Assembly (NCBI GenBank): GCA_937927575.1
Contig: CALBEE010000001.1
Location: 1 to 64,000 of the forward strand
Direction of reading: 5' to 3'
DNA from: an uncultured Saprospiraceae bacterium
GTDB taxonomy: Bacteria; Bacteroidota; Bacteroidia; Chitinophagales; Saprospiraceae
DNA length: 64,000 bases
Below the pieces are notes generated by a model, which was given only the letters and a program-made list of their open reading frames with translations, was not told the DNA's origin and searched no databases. Positions 35,567-43,674 of the stretch are shown here, piece by piece; position 1 is the stretch's first letter, and every line of letters starts with the position of its first letter. A program made the translations under genes and the position numbers.

Positions 35567-36838
35567 CTAGTAACTCCATTTAATACCTAAGTATATGTTG
35601 TTGTTGTGACTAAATTGGTTCCAAAATGTAGTTGCTTCTGTACCGGTAAATATATTGGCGCCAATGTCCAGTTTCCATGCATCGGTAAGTTTATAAGATA
35701 ACCTCGGCCTGAGGTATACATCTTTCGAAGAGGCATTAAAGAAACCAAATATACTGGCACGCCATTTTTGTTGTTGTAGCATTTTTTCTGCACGTAATGT
35801 AAAGGTATGTTGGTTTCTCAATGGAAGCCCAATTAGTGTCGGAGAAGACGCTTTTAAATCATCATATTGAGTAATCGTTTCAAGATAGTATTGCAATGAA
35901 AATTTCCAATCATTTTTGAAATCTCTTGCATATCCAACTAAGGTTCTAAATTGACTATTATTGAGAAATGGATCAGTACCGGCACTATCTTCCGAAAAGT
36001 ACGAGCCTATTTCTAGAGATGTAATTCCTCCGAATATTGCACCTTCAGCGCTAAAGCCGATACTACTCAATGTAGGAAATATATAATTGTTCTGATTCCT
36101 ATCAAAACCTGCTGGACTTTTCCAATAGCCATGATAACCATATAATGCGATATCAAATCCTTTTACGTTTCGCTGCAATCTGAAAGCAATTTCATCTTCA
36201 GAAAACCAATCGTCTGGCTGAGCAAAAGGCAAAGGATTGTTCTCACCTCTAAATCCAACGCTTGAGTCATAAAATGAAAGCCGTTCTGCAGTAGGAAAAA
36301 TATCTGGGTCAAACTGCGGCGTATAAATAAAATTGAATTGAAATCCCTTAAAATAGAGGTTAGTTTTAATCGCATCTGAAGGCGCTTTGAGATATTCTAA
36401 TTCTCTACCAATAAAGAATGATTGGAAATCTTTAGGAAATAAATCATTGATAAATAATAAATCGCCTTTCCCCCAAGTCAATATTTGTCGACCGATTTTG
36501 AAGTCTAACCAGTTAGCAGCAGTAAGTGTTACGTTAGCTTCTCTAAGATCGAGTCTTACTTTTCCTAAGTAAGGATCTAGGACTAAGTCGGATTTCCATT
36601 TCCATTGTGTGGCATCTCTATAGTAATCTCCATCGAGTTGAAATCTAGCTTCACTAAGATTGTAAGGTTTACTATGAAAAGGATCATCAACAATAATTGC
36701 ATTTTGTCTCATTGAGAAAAACCCTTGATATTCTACGCCTATTTCCTCAAGTCTCTCTCTTAGAGGTAGTTTGTCATTTTCTTGTGCAAATACGAATGCA
36801 TTTGTAAAGAGTAGTAGGGTGGTTATTATCTTTCTCAC
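35567..36838 (-). CDS. DUF1302-like outer-membrane protein, MMPL partner
   Basis: A 423-residue protein with a signal peptide (ending VFAQE) and a beta-barrel body. Segments typical of the DUF1302 group, which are often encoded beside RND exporters, are WKWKSDLVLDPYLGKVRLDL, LDFKIGRQILTWGKGD and LFINDLFPKDFQSFFIGRE. The C-terminus NNIYLGIKWSY fits a barrel. It is the first gene of the operon, 36 bases before the MMPL gene. The start is GTG at 36838. It may receive or hold the substrate delivered by the MMPL/LolA-like pair at the outer membrane. Confidence 0.75.
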   Translation of the reverse strand: MRKIITTLLLFTNAFVFAQENDKLPLRERLEEIGVEYQGFFSMRQNAIIVDDPFHSKPYNLSEARFQLDGDYYRDATQWKWKSDLVLDPYLGKVRLDLREANVTLTAANWLDFKIGRQILTWGKGDLLFINDLFPKDFQSFFIGRELEYLKAPSDAIKTNLYFKGFQFNFIYTPQFDPDIFPTAERLSFYDSSVGFRGENNPLPFAQPDDWFSEDEIAFRLQRNVKGFDIALYGYHGYWKSPAGFDRNQNNYIFPTLSSIGFSAEGAIFGGITSLEIGSYFSEDSAGTDPFLNNSQFRTLVGYARDFKNDWKFSLQYYLETITQYDDLKASSPTLIGLPLRNQHTFTLRAEKMLQQQKWRASIFGFFNASSKDVYLRPRLSYKLTDAWKLDIGANIFTGTEATTFWNQFSHNNNIYLGIKWSY

Positions 36839-36857
36839 TGGTCGTCTGTTGATGGTA

Positions 36858-36865
36858 CAAATGTA
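36858..36865 (-). promoter_or_regulatory. Candidate -7 box of the DUF1302/MMPL operon
   Basis: On the minus strand TACATTTG matches TAnnTTTG, 19 bases before the GTG start of the DUF1302-like gene. A -33 TTG is not obvious. If used, the 5' leader would be very short and would exclude the RNA units further upstream. Confidence 0.35.
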
Positions 36866-36953
36866 ATAACATGATGTAGAATTGAGGCTATGAGTCAGTA
36901 ATTAGATATGGACTCTTTCATGGATAACATGGATCATAATTTCAAGGCAGGAC

Positions 36954-36981
36954 AAAAAAATGGCCGCTCCCCAGCGGCCAT
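36954..36981 (-). terminator. Intrinsic terminator of RNA unit A
   Basis: On the minus strand TGGCCGCT GGGG AGCGGCCA (plus positions 36980-36961), closed by one more A-T pair, is followed by seven T residues (36960-36954). It ends a transcript 116 bases before the DUF1302-like gene starts. Confidence 0.9.
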
Positions 36982-37060
36982 ATTGCAAATTATAATCCCA
37001 TGAACATATCCATAATAAAATGTCGATATTTTTGAAAGCCTCGACTAGGCCATAACTAAA
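36954..37060 (-). ncRNA. Small-RNA-like unit A (tandem copy with shared core and its own terminator)
   Basis: On the minus strand this unit has a hairpin GTCGA/TCGAC (plus arms 37022-37026 and 37041-37045), nine bases, then a 22-base core (36991-37012, beginning TGGATATGTTC and ending GGGATTATA) identical to the core of unit B, a 10-base linker and a strong terminator: TGGCCGCT/AGCGGCCA with a GGGG loop (36961-36980), plus a T7 tract. The upstream end is uncertain; no promoter is clear. It could be processed from a longer RNA that also contains unit B. No protein-coding content longer than a few residues is convincing. Confidence 0.55.
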
Positions 37061-37099
37061 CTCGTGCTAATTTTTAAAATCGGTACATTTCTCTGAGTT

Positions 37100-37145
37100 A
37101 AAAACTGTTATCGAATGTCAGCCTCCCCAGACGGACACTCGATAA
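37100..37145 (-). terminator. Intrinsic terminator of RNA unit B
   Basis: On the minus strand TTATCGAGTGTC pairs with GACATTCGATAA (one G-T wobble) across a 14-nt loop containing CTGGGGAG, followed by ACAG and TTTTT (37104-37100). Unit A's terminator also has CTGGGGAG at its apex. Confidence 0.7.
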
Positions 37146-37235
37146 CAAGTATATAATCCCATGAACATATCCAATTTTGAATGCCGATCTTTTTCGGCCG
37201 GATAACTAGTATTTAAGTGTTTAACTACTAATTAT
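37100..37235 (-). ncRNA. Small-RNA-like unit B (with promoter, shared core and terminator)
   Basis: On the minus strand a promoter (TTG at 37270-37268, 20 bases, TATATTTG at 37247-37240) predicts a start near 37235. The transcript then has a hairpin GCCGA/TCGGC (37198-37194 with 37187-37183), nine bases, the 22-base core (37173-37152) identical to unit A, a 6-base linker and a terminator with a 12-bp stem (37145-37134 with 37119-37108) and T5. The predicted RNA is about 135 nt. The hairpin pairs differ from unit A by a compensatory C-G for T-A change at the same position, which supports a conserved RNA structure. Confidence 0.6.
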
Positions 37236-37239
37236 GACT

Positions 37240-37270
37240 CAAATATAAGAGCGTAATACACCCTCGACAA
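37240..37270 (-). promoter_or_regulatory. Bacteroidota-type promoter of RNA unit B
   Basis: On the minus strand TTG (37270-37268) is followed after 20 bases by TATATTTG (37247-37240), an exact match to the TAnnTTTG box at usual spacing. No start codon with a plausible gene follows within the ~135 bases to the terminator, so it is read as an RNA promoter. The rest of 37271-37617 is AT-rich with no gene that I can support. Confidence 0.55.
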
Positions 37271-37617
37271 GTACAAAAAACGCATATTGTAATATATAAA
37301 ATATTATAATATGTATTGACTGTAAATTACAATTACCTGTAAATCAATTGTTTGTATAAATTTTAATTGATTTCGTACAGCTATGTATTCGAATTTTTAA
37401 GATAATTGGACTAAAAATTTGAGTCTATTTTATCTTTTGTGTTGCTAATTAATTGATTTCTACTGGTAGAATGCCTACCATTATGAGAGTGCATGAGCCA
37501 CCAGTCATACGGACAGGAGTATATTTGACCTGAGTCAGTCAGAATTTAGAAAATACTTAAAGTATGAAGCGAAATAATGCTCAGAAAGATGATTACCTCT
37601 GAATTAGAAATAAATGC

Positions 37618-37643
37618 GCTCAATTATACGATAATGATTGAGC
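37618..37643 (-). terminator. Hairpin after the di-haem peroxidase gene
   Basis: GCTCAAT (37618-37624) pairs with ATTGAGC (37637-37643), directly after the peroxidase stop codon on the minus strand. The following sequence is only moderately T-rich, so termination may be incomplete. Confidence 0.45.
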
Positions 37644-37645
37644 TC

Positions 37646-38746
37646 TTATTCGAATGGACTTAGGACTTCTGGAATATTCAGGTATGAGGTATCAGTGAGC
37701 GTTTTCATAAATGCTACTATTGCAGTTTGCTCATCTACAGAAAGATTGAGATTGGATACTAAAGGGTCTTTATTTCTGCCAGGTTGTATGCCGTGATTAT
37801 AATGATCCATGACTTCTTCCAATGATGAGAACCTTCCATCATGCATGAAGGGTGCGGTTAGTTCAATATTACGCAAAGTAGGGGATCTAAATCTACCCGT
37901 ATCATTCACCATACCATTGATGCCAAGTCCGATGTCTCTAAACAAGCTATAATCATTGCCCACGCTGTCTAAGCCATTATTATGATATGTATTAGCGGTG
38001 AATAATGGCAAGCTGTGACAATGACTACATTCCGCATCTTTTAAACCATCGTCAAAATCAAAAAACATACTATGGCCTAAATCTTCATCATCATCTAATA
38101 TTATTTCGCCTCTTGCGAATTGGTCATACCGACTATTACCTGATACAATGATCCGCTCCCATTGCGCTAGCGCTTTCCCAATGAGAACTCGATTGATTTC
38201 GCTTCGATCTTCGATGCCAAAGGCTTTTCTAAATTGAGGTGCATAATAAGGGTGTGCCCTAAGCTTATCTATTAAAGCATCTAGATCATTGCCCTGTTCG
38301 ACTGGATCTTCGATAGGATGTAAAGATTGTTCTTCTAAAGTCTGTACACGTCCATCCCAGAATAATCCACTGTAATAAAAGCCAACATTGACCAAACTCA
38401 TAGATGAGCGTCTTCCCTCTAGTCCATTAATACCTGCGCTTATTCTAAGTCCATCTGTAAATGCCAACTCAGGAATATGGCATAAAGCACATGCCACCGT
38501 ACTATCAGCAGATAGGATAGGATCGTAAAATAGATGACGACCCAATTCTACACCATCTTTCGTCATTGGATTATCTGAAGGTACTTCTAGCATCGGAAAC
38601 TCTTCCGGTACCTCGACTACATAAGGCGTGGGCTGGTAAGGAATATCAATCAAGTCTTTTGATACCATGATGCTATCATCTTCACAGCTGAAGATCAATG
38701 AGGCGGTTAATACAAGAAAGAATAAAAATTTGATATTCCTAATCAT
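37646..38746 (-). CDS. Di-haem cytochrome c peroxidase family lipoprotein (MbnH/MauG-like)
   Basis: A 366-residue lipoprotein (lipid Cys21 after LTASLIFS). Two c-type haem sites are visible: CALCH (residues 86-90) and CSHCH (240-244). Flanking segments such as GVELGRHLFYDPILS, FTDGLRISAGINGLEGRRS, LFWDGRVQTLEEQ and TLRNIELTAPFMHDGRFSSL are typical of the bacterial di-haem peroxidase/MauG family. It is located 122 bases downstream of an MbnP-like gene on the same strand; MbnH-type enzymes oxidise a tryptophan of their MbnP partner. I therefore favour MbnH-like over a plain H2O2-scavenging peroxidase. It is expected in the periplasm, membrane-anchored. Confidence 0.85.
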   Translation of the reverse strand: MIRNIKFLFFLVLTASLIFSCEDDSIMVSKDLIDIPYQPTPYVVEVPEEFPMLEVPSDNPMTKDGVELGRHLFYDPILSADSTVACALCHIPELAFTDGLRISAGINGLEGRRSSMSLVNVGFYYSGLFWDGRVQTLEEQSLHPIEDPVEQGNDLDALIDKLRAHPYYAPQFRKAFGIEDRSEINRVLIGKALAQWERIIVSGNSRYDQFARGEIILDDDEDLGHSMFFDFDDGLKDAECSHCHSLPLFTANTYHNNGLDSVGNDYSLFRDIGLGINGMVNDTGRFRSPTLRNIELTAPFMHDGRFSSLEEVMDHYNHGIQPGRNKDPLVSNLNLSVDEQTAIVAFMKTLTDTSYLNIPEVLSPFE

Positions 38747-38868
38747 TTTAAATATTTAGCTTATTCACCTATAACACCAAAGTTAGAGGCTTGTTTTAAC
38801 TCTTACAGTGACAATTGATAACAGATGCTTTTTATATACTCGAATATGACATAATCTATATAGAGCTA

Positions 38869-39693
38869 CTAGTAATTGGGCTCTACTGCGAGTTTCAGAT
38901 TATTGCCAATTTGCTCGATCACCTGCGATTTATCCATTGTATTGTAGTCGATATCATTGATAAGTTTGAAATAATCAAATCTGACATTTAGGTCTAATGA
39001 TGAGCCACGTTCTTGATTGATGTCTAAGTTTTCAAATACGTAATCAAATCTGGGCATATCAATTTGGAGTGTATCTGCTACGTCATGTACGCCGATCTGT
39101 CTAAGTACAATCCAACTTTTGACAAATTGATTTTGGTCTACGATATATAGACTATCACCTGCAATGGCCAGCGGATGATCTGCACTGAGCTCGATGGACT
39201 GAGCATCATCAATTTCTTCAGGAACGCCTAGCGAGAGCAAGAAGCTATTGAAATCATTAGCTTCAATGAAAGTACCTAATGGATAGCGAATCGCTGTAGG
39301 TTTTACCAATACTACGTCATCAATAATTTCTTGTTCTTCACCGCTATTGTCGACATAATTTAAAGTCTCGGTAATTCGAAAGTTTTCACTACCATCACTT
39401 ACCGAAATATCACTGAAATACATCTGAATATCCTCAATGATGAAGAATATTTCGTTATTGTTGGGTATAGAATCAATTCGATTATAGGCACTATCACCTT
39501 TGAAAAAACCTACTGTTAATGATAAGGTAGGGTAGGTACAACAATCTTCGCAAGCATTATCAGCCGTAACATCATAATTAGAAGAATTAGGGTCTAAGCA
39601 GCCCTCAACATTTTGATAGCAGGATGCAAAGAAAATCATGCATATAACCGCTACAATAAAACTAACCCTTTTGTTGCTTCTGTTTATCTGCAT
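38869..39693 (-). CDS. MbnP-like lipoprotein, partner of the di-haem enzyme
   Basis: A 274-residue lipoprotein (lipid Cys25 after MIFFAS). After the Cys comes a short GCLDPNSSNYD ... NACEDCCTYP module often seen on Bacteroidota surface proteins. The MbnP core follows with SLTVGFFKGDSAYNRID, EIFFIIEDIQMYFSDISV and ELSADHPLAIAGDSLY. MbnP proteins bind copper, using a kynurenine made by MbnH from a Trp. The canonical Trp-x-Trp pair after the HPL segment is not visible; the single Trp of the whole protein is W194. The 5' end overlaps the exonuclease gene by 32 bases, so the two are probably co-transcribed. Confidence 0.75.
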   Translation of the reverse strand: MQINRSNKRVSFIVAVICMIFFASCYQNVEGCLDPNSSNYDVTADNACEDCCTYPTLSLTVGFFKGDSAYNRIDSIPNNNEIFFIIEDIQMYFSDISVSDGSENFRITETLNYVDNSGEEQEIIDDVVLVKPTAIRYPLGTFIEANDFNSFLLSLGVPEEIDDAQSIELSADHPLAIAGDSLYIVDQNQFVKSWIVLRQIGVHDVADTLQIDMPRFDYVFENLDINQERGSSLDLNVRFDYFKLINDIDYNTMDKSQVIEQIGNNLKLAVEPNY

Positions 39694-40501
39694 ATTCTTT
39701 GACGATTTTCTTTACTATTTTTTTTACCTGAGTAGAAAAGTCTTTCTCTAGTATCCAGTTGAGATATTGCCTGTCTTTGTATAGTAATTCGGCCGCCGGT
39801 TTGCCCACATATTTGCCGAAGTTAAAAACGATCTCACCTTGATGATTATATTTAAAACGTTGAGTAGCGTCTACCGTCCTCGTATCACCTATAAATTTTG
39901 CTATTGCACCCATATCATTTTTGATAGGACGCTCAGTTGTATACCCATCTCCATCCACATAATCGGTCTCTTTATATCTAATGAGCTGGCCTTTGAGTAC
40001 ATCGACTGTCGCTCTTACATCAGCTAACGCATCATGAGCATCATCTAGTGTCTTTCCGCAGTAATGCTTTAATGCTGCTACTAAAGTACGTGGCTCCATT
40101 TTATAGAAAATCTTTTGTACATCAATCGTTCTTCGGTGGTCCACATCAAAATCGATTCCTGCCCTTGCCATTTCTTCCATGAGCATCGGAATATCAAACC
40201 TATCGGAATTGTACCCACTTAGGTCCGCATCTCCAATAAAATCATTGATCTCATGTGCTACTTGTATGAATGTAGGTTTATTAGCTACTTTATCAGGAGT
40301 AATACCATGGATGGCCATTGATTCCTCAGAAATCGGCATCCCAGGATTGATCAACATCTCTTTCTCTATCGGATCGCTCCCGTCTTTTTTGTATTTGATT
40401 AAAGCGATTTGTACGATTCGATCTTTCATTACATTAAGTCCTGTAGACTCAATATCAAAAAATACTATATCTCTATCTAGGTTGAATTTTATGTCTTGCA
40501 T
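39662..40501 (-). CDS. DnaQ-type DEDDh 3'-5' exonuclease with C-terminal accessory domain
   Basis: A 279-residue protein. The exonuclease domain (residues 1-175) has ExoI VFFDIESTGL, the IVQIALIKYK strand, ExoII SGYNSDRFDIPML and ExoIII HDALADVRATVDVL. The C-terminal 75 residues contain FNFGKYVGKPAAELL and YLNWILEKDFS, as in the DUF3820-like extension of some epsilon-subunit relatives in Bacteroidota. It likely proofreads or trims DNA 3' ends. The tail is basic (KKIVKKIVKEYADKQKQQKG). It overlaps the start of the MbnP gene, but the functions look unrelated. Confidence 0.85.
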   Translation of the reverse strand: MQDIKFNLDRDIVFFDIESTGLNVMKDRIVQIALIKYKKDGSDPIEKEMLINPGMPISEESMAIHGITPDKVANKPTFIQVAHEINDFIGDADLSGYNSDRFDIPMLMEEMARAGIDFDVDHRRTIDVQKIFYKMEPRTLVAALKHYCGKTLDDAHDALADVRATVDVLKGQLIRYKETDYVDGDGYTTERPIKNDMGAIAKFIGDTRTVDATQRFKYNHQGEIVFNFGKYVGKPAAELLYKDRQYLNWILEKDFSTQVKKIVKKIVKEYADKQKQQKG

Positions 40502-40670
40502 GTAGGTTGTTGTTCTGTCGGTTTTATATATGTAAATATAATAATATGATGATGATTATTAGAAAATCACCATATTCCTAAAATAGGATATCAGCATGTG
40601 TGATTTACCTGTTTGAGGATATGTATGTCCAGTAGTTTTGAGGTATCAATTATCAAAAAAAACTATAATC

Positions 40671-41783
40671 ATGAAACTCATAATTTCTATTTTAATAATC
40701 GTATTAGGTCATACGAGCCTATCTGCTCAAGATCTTGAAACTAGACTTCAGAAAAACAGTAAAGTGGACTGTAGCGTGTATGCAGAAAACTCAAGTGAAT
40801 TGATAGGCTCTTATGATATAGAGCAATTAGATTCAGTAACAGCAGTACTAGATATTTGGGAAAGAGAATGTGGATTGTCAGAACCTATTATGAGAATGCG
40901 AATTTTACATGATATTTATTTCAATCGGTTTAGGAGTGAACATTATACCGATTACTACCAACTCTATATCCGAAAATACATATATCGAGTAGAAGCTTCT
41001 CAAAGAAGAACCTATCATTCCAATTACGAATCAAGTAAAAATTATTATGATCACACACGGATTGGCCAAGGTTTTGACCACCACACCTTTGAACTGGCAA
41101 AATCTTTATTAGGTAGACAAAATAAAGAAAGCGATGCTTATTTGCTGTGTTTACTTTTTTCAGATGATTTGAAAATGTTCGAGGAAGAATCATATAAGCG
41201 CAGTGCCTCCAAAACTCCCTTAATTAAAGCACTATTTGATTCTCGAAGAGGCATTTTTACAAATTTCAGAATTTCTGGAACCTTGGGTATCTGGTTGCCT
41301 CTTGGAAGTAATCAAAATGTGTTCAAACCTAGTCCAATGATAACATTAGGTTTTCATCAACTATTTTGGGATAGCTGGAGGTTTGATGGAACAATTGCCT
41401 TAGTACCCTTTGTCAATAATGAACCTCTTGATTTTAGATTTGAGGGTAGAAATCAATCGACCAGTTCGCTTGTATCAATTAATTTGGGTTTAGGTGTGAC
41501 TCGCCAAAATCAACTATCAAAGAATTGGTTTTTAGATACTGGGTTTTCTTTAGGTATCGATGTTTTGGGTACTGATATCGAAAGCTCAAAAGAGGATGCA
41601 GATGATCACGCAGTTGCGGCCTTAGATATAGGAGCCAATATAGCTTTGAGGTATAAATTAAAAAATGGAAGATCAATTGCTTTACGCTCAAGTATTCACC
41701 ATGCTTCTTATGATTGGGCACGTAGTCTTAAGAGTGATGTAGGCAATAGTTTTGCGACTGTTGGTTTGGCATACGGATTTTAA
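40671..41783 (+). CDS. Secreted protein with C-terminal beta-barrel-like region, unknown
   Basis: A 370-residue protein, using the ATG at 40671, which opens a signal peptide (MKLIISILIIVLGHTSLSAQ); an upstream TTG would add 11 unlikely residues. The N-terminal half is helical and charged with paired-Cys features (CSVYAENSSELIGSY, WERECGLSEPIM); the C-terminal half has alternating strands (GTLGIWLPLGSNQNVFKPSP, VSINLGLGVTRQNQLSKNWF) and ends VGLAYGF with the terminal aromatic of outer-membrane barrels. It precedes another barrel protein by 36 bases. Function unknown. Confidence 0.7.
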   Translation: MKLIISILIIVLGHTSLSAQDLETRLQKNSKVDCSVYAENSSELIGSYDIEQLDSVTAVLDIWERECGLSEPIMRMRILHDIYFNRFRSEHYTDYYQLYIRKYIYRVEASQRRTYHSNYESSKNYYDHTRIGQGFDHHTFELAKSLLGRQNKESDAYLLCLLFSDDLKMFEEESYKRSASKTPLIKALFDSRRGIFTNFRISGTLGIWLPLGSNQNVFKPSPMITLGFHQLFWDSWRFDGTIALVPFVNNEPLDFRFEGRNQSTSSLVSINLGLGVTRQNQLSKNWFLDTGFSLGIDVLGTDIESSKEDADDHAVAALDIGANIALRYKLKNGRSIALRSSIHHASYDWARSLKSDVGNSFATVGLAYGF

Positions 41784-41819
41784 AATCTCTAGGTAGTTTA
41801 ACTAAATAAATTGCATATT

Positions 41820-42467
41820 ATGAAAAATATATTAACCATTGCATTTTGCTTTTTGACAATGAGTCTATTTTCTCAAGTTGATTTTCAACGTCATACAATT
41901 AATTCGAATTTACTTTCGCTTTCGAATCCTTACTATACTAGTTATACTATTGGATATGAATATAGACCAGTTGAAAAATTTGGAATTGAATTTACCTATG
42001 GAATAATTAATACCGACGAATTGTCATTGGGTTGTGATAATTATTATATGGATAATGGAAGAGGAAATGTATATAGAATAGAGCCTAAATATTATTTCAA
42101 AACTATTGAGGATAGAGATACGGTATTTAGTTATTTTGCTTCAGTTAAATTTTACAAAGCAACAAATTCATATGAATCGAAACGTTACTTTAAAGATGAT
42201 TATGAAGAAACGATAAGGTTAAAGGTGGGACAAGAAATTTTTGGAGTAATACCAACATTGGGAGTCAACTACATTTTTAATGATCATTTTTTTGTAGAAA
42301 CTTCGATAGGGCTAGGACTAAGACAAATAACATCAACTAACCACTTCGATGACTATAAGAATTTAGCAGAATCTTGCTATTACGGACATTTTTCTGACCT
42401 GGAGGAAAATGGAACCATAACTAAAATAAGATTAAATCTAAATCTCAAGGTAGGTGTTGCGTTTTAA
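41820..42467 (+). CDS. Outer-membrane beta-barrel protein, unknown
   Basis: A 215-residue protein starting at the ATG at 41820 (signal peptide MKNILTIAFCFLTMSLFSQ). The mature protein has a barrel pattern (NLLSLSNPYYTSYTIGYEYR, GVIPTLGVNYIFNDHFFVET) with Tyr and Phe on the strands and ends RLNLNLKVGVAF. It follows the gene at 40671-41783 by 36 bases on the same strand and is likely co-expressed. No family was recognised beyond the barrel plan. Confidence 0.65.
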   Translation: MKNILTIAFCFLTMSLFSQVDFQRHTINSNLLSLSNPYYTSYTIGYEYRPVEKFGIEFTYGIINTDELSLGCDNYYMDNGRGNVYRIEPKYYFKTIEDRDTVFSYFASVKFYKATNSYESKRYFKDDYEETIRLKVGQEIFGVIPTLGVNYIFNDHFFVETSIGLGLRQITSTNHFDDYKNLAESCYYGHFSDLEENGTITKIRLNLNLKVGVAF

Positions 42468-42483
42468 ATTTGTAGACGAATCA

Positions 42484-43533
42484 TCAATTTGACTTTACCC
42501 ATTTATCAAAGCCTGTACTCATTGTCATTTCCAAAGTTCCATCTTGATCTTCGTCATGAATCCAACAAGCTTCAATGCCTTCCATTTTTGAAATGAGCGT
42601 TTGACTTTTTTCAAGGCCCATGACCATACAAGCCGTTGCGTATGCATCAGCTAGCATACAATTGTCCGCGATTATAGATACACTTAAAAGAGTACTGATC
42701 TCAGGAAGAGCTGTTTTAGGGTTTATGGTATGCGCATATTTTATATCTCCGGCCGTGTAAAAATTTCGATAGTTGCCAGATGTTGCCAGGCCTTTATTAG
42801 TGACAGTAATAACTAAGGCAAAATCATTCAAGGCACTATTTTCTAATGGTTTATTGATGCCTATGGACCAATCGAGATTAGAAGGGTTGACTCCTTGAGC
42901 TAGTCCGTCTCCACCTATATCTACTAGATGGTTTTCACAGCCTTTGGCGCTAAGAAGTTTGCTTATTTGGTCTACTGCATAACCTTTGGCTATTGACGAA
43001 AAGTCAACCTGTAAATTGGGATCATTTTTGGATATGTAACAACTGTCATTTTTGATTTCTAATTGTATTTTGGTCAAGCCTACTAATGCTTTAAGACTGT
43101 CTAATGTCACAGGTGAAATATTTTCTCGTAATACTCTTCTATCCTTTCCGAAGCCATAGTAATTTGTCATGGCTCCTATGGTCGGATCATATAGTCCATC
43201 TGTTTGATGATGAATTTTTATCGCTTCATAATAATTTGTATTAAAATGAGAATCTATAGGCATCGAGATATTCTCGTCTTTATTAGCATTCAATTTTGAG
43301 ATATATGAGTCTGGAATATAGGTGGAAAGCGATTGGTTGATCGCTACTAAAAGACTATCTATGGAGGGTTTAAGATTTCTGCCTTTTCTATCCGAATACT
43401 TGATGTTATAATAAGTACCCATAGTCTCTCCTTGGATAGAGTAATATTCTAATATTGGTTGTGCTTGCTTACAGGCTATCAGTAAGGTCAAGGAGCAGAG
43501 AAAAAGCAAAATATATTTCCGGGAATTTTTCAT
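42484..43533 (-). CDS. apbE: FAD:protein FMN transferase (ApbE), lipoprotein
   Basis: A 349-residue protein with a lipoprotein signal (ending TLLIAC). ApbE transfers FMN from FAD to a threonine of periplasmic-side proteins such as NqrB/C or RnfG/D. Visible family elements are GETMGTYYNIKY, VDFSSIAKGYAVDQIS, NHLVDIGGDGLAQG, SIGINKPLE, YAHTINPKTALPE and VSIIADNCMLADAYATACMV. The ATG at 43533 is chosen because it directly opens the signal peptide; a longer frame to 43560 would add nine polar residues. The NqrM-like protein at 29559-29774 would be in the same maturation pathway. Confidence 0.92.
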   Translation of the reverse strand: MKNSRKYILLFLCSLTLLIACKQAQPILEYYSIQGETMGTYYNIKYSDRKGRNLKPSIDSLLVAINQSLSTYIPDSYISKLNANKDENISMPIDSHFNTNYYEAIKIHHQTDGLYDPTIGAMTNYYGFGKDRRVLRENISPVTLDSLKALVGLTKIQLEIKNDSCYISKNDPNLQVDFSSIAKGYAVDQISKLLSAKGCENHLVDIGGDGLAQGVNPSNLDWSIGINKPLENSALNDFALVITVTNKGLATSGNYRNFYTAGDIKYAHTINPKTALPEISTLLSVSIIADNCMLADAYATACMVMGLEKSQTLISKMEGIEACWIHDEDQDGTLEMTMSTGFDKWVKSN

Positions 43534-43674
43534 GATTTTAATTTGATCGCCAAGATACACAATGCCTTTGTTCTGAACAGATTTTGGCTTCTATTTAAAA
43601 AATGAAATCAACAAGATTATGCTTTGCATTGGTACGTGTTTTGATATAGTTAATGTATCTAACAACAACCTACT

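Noticed and set aside
36991-37014. A 7-residue frame (MDMFMGL) within the shared core of RNA unit A, and a longer frame over unit B, raising the idea of a duplicated leader peptide
   Set aside because: In unit B the aligned frame has TTG at the matching position and runs on past the core instead of stopping, so the stop is not shared. The equal spacing and the compensatory hairpin change explain the conservation better as RNA structure.
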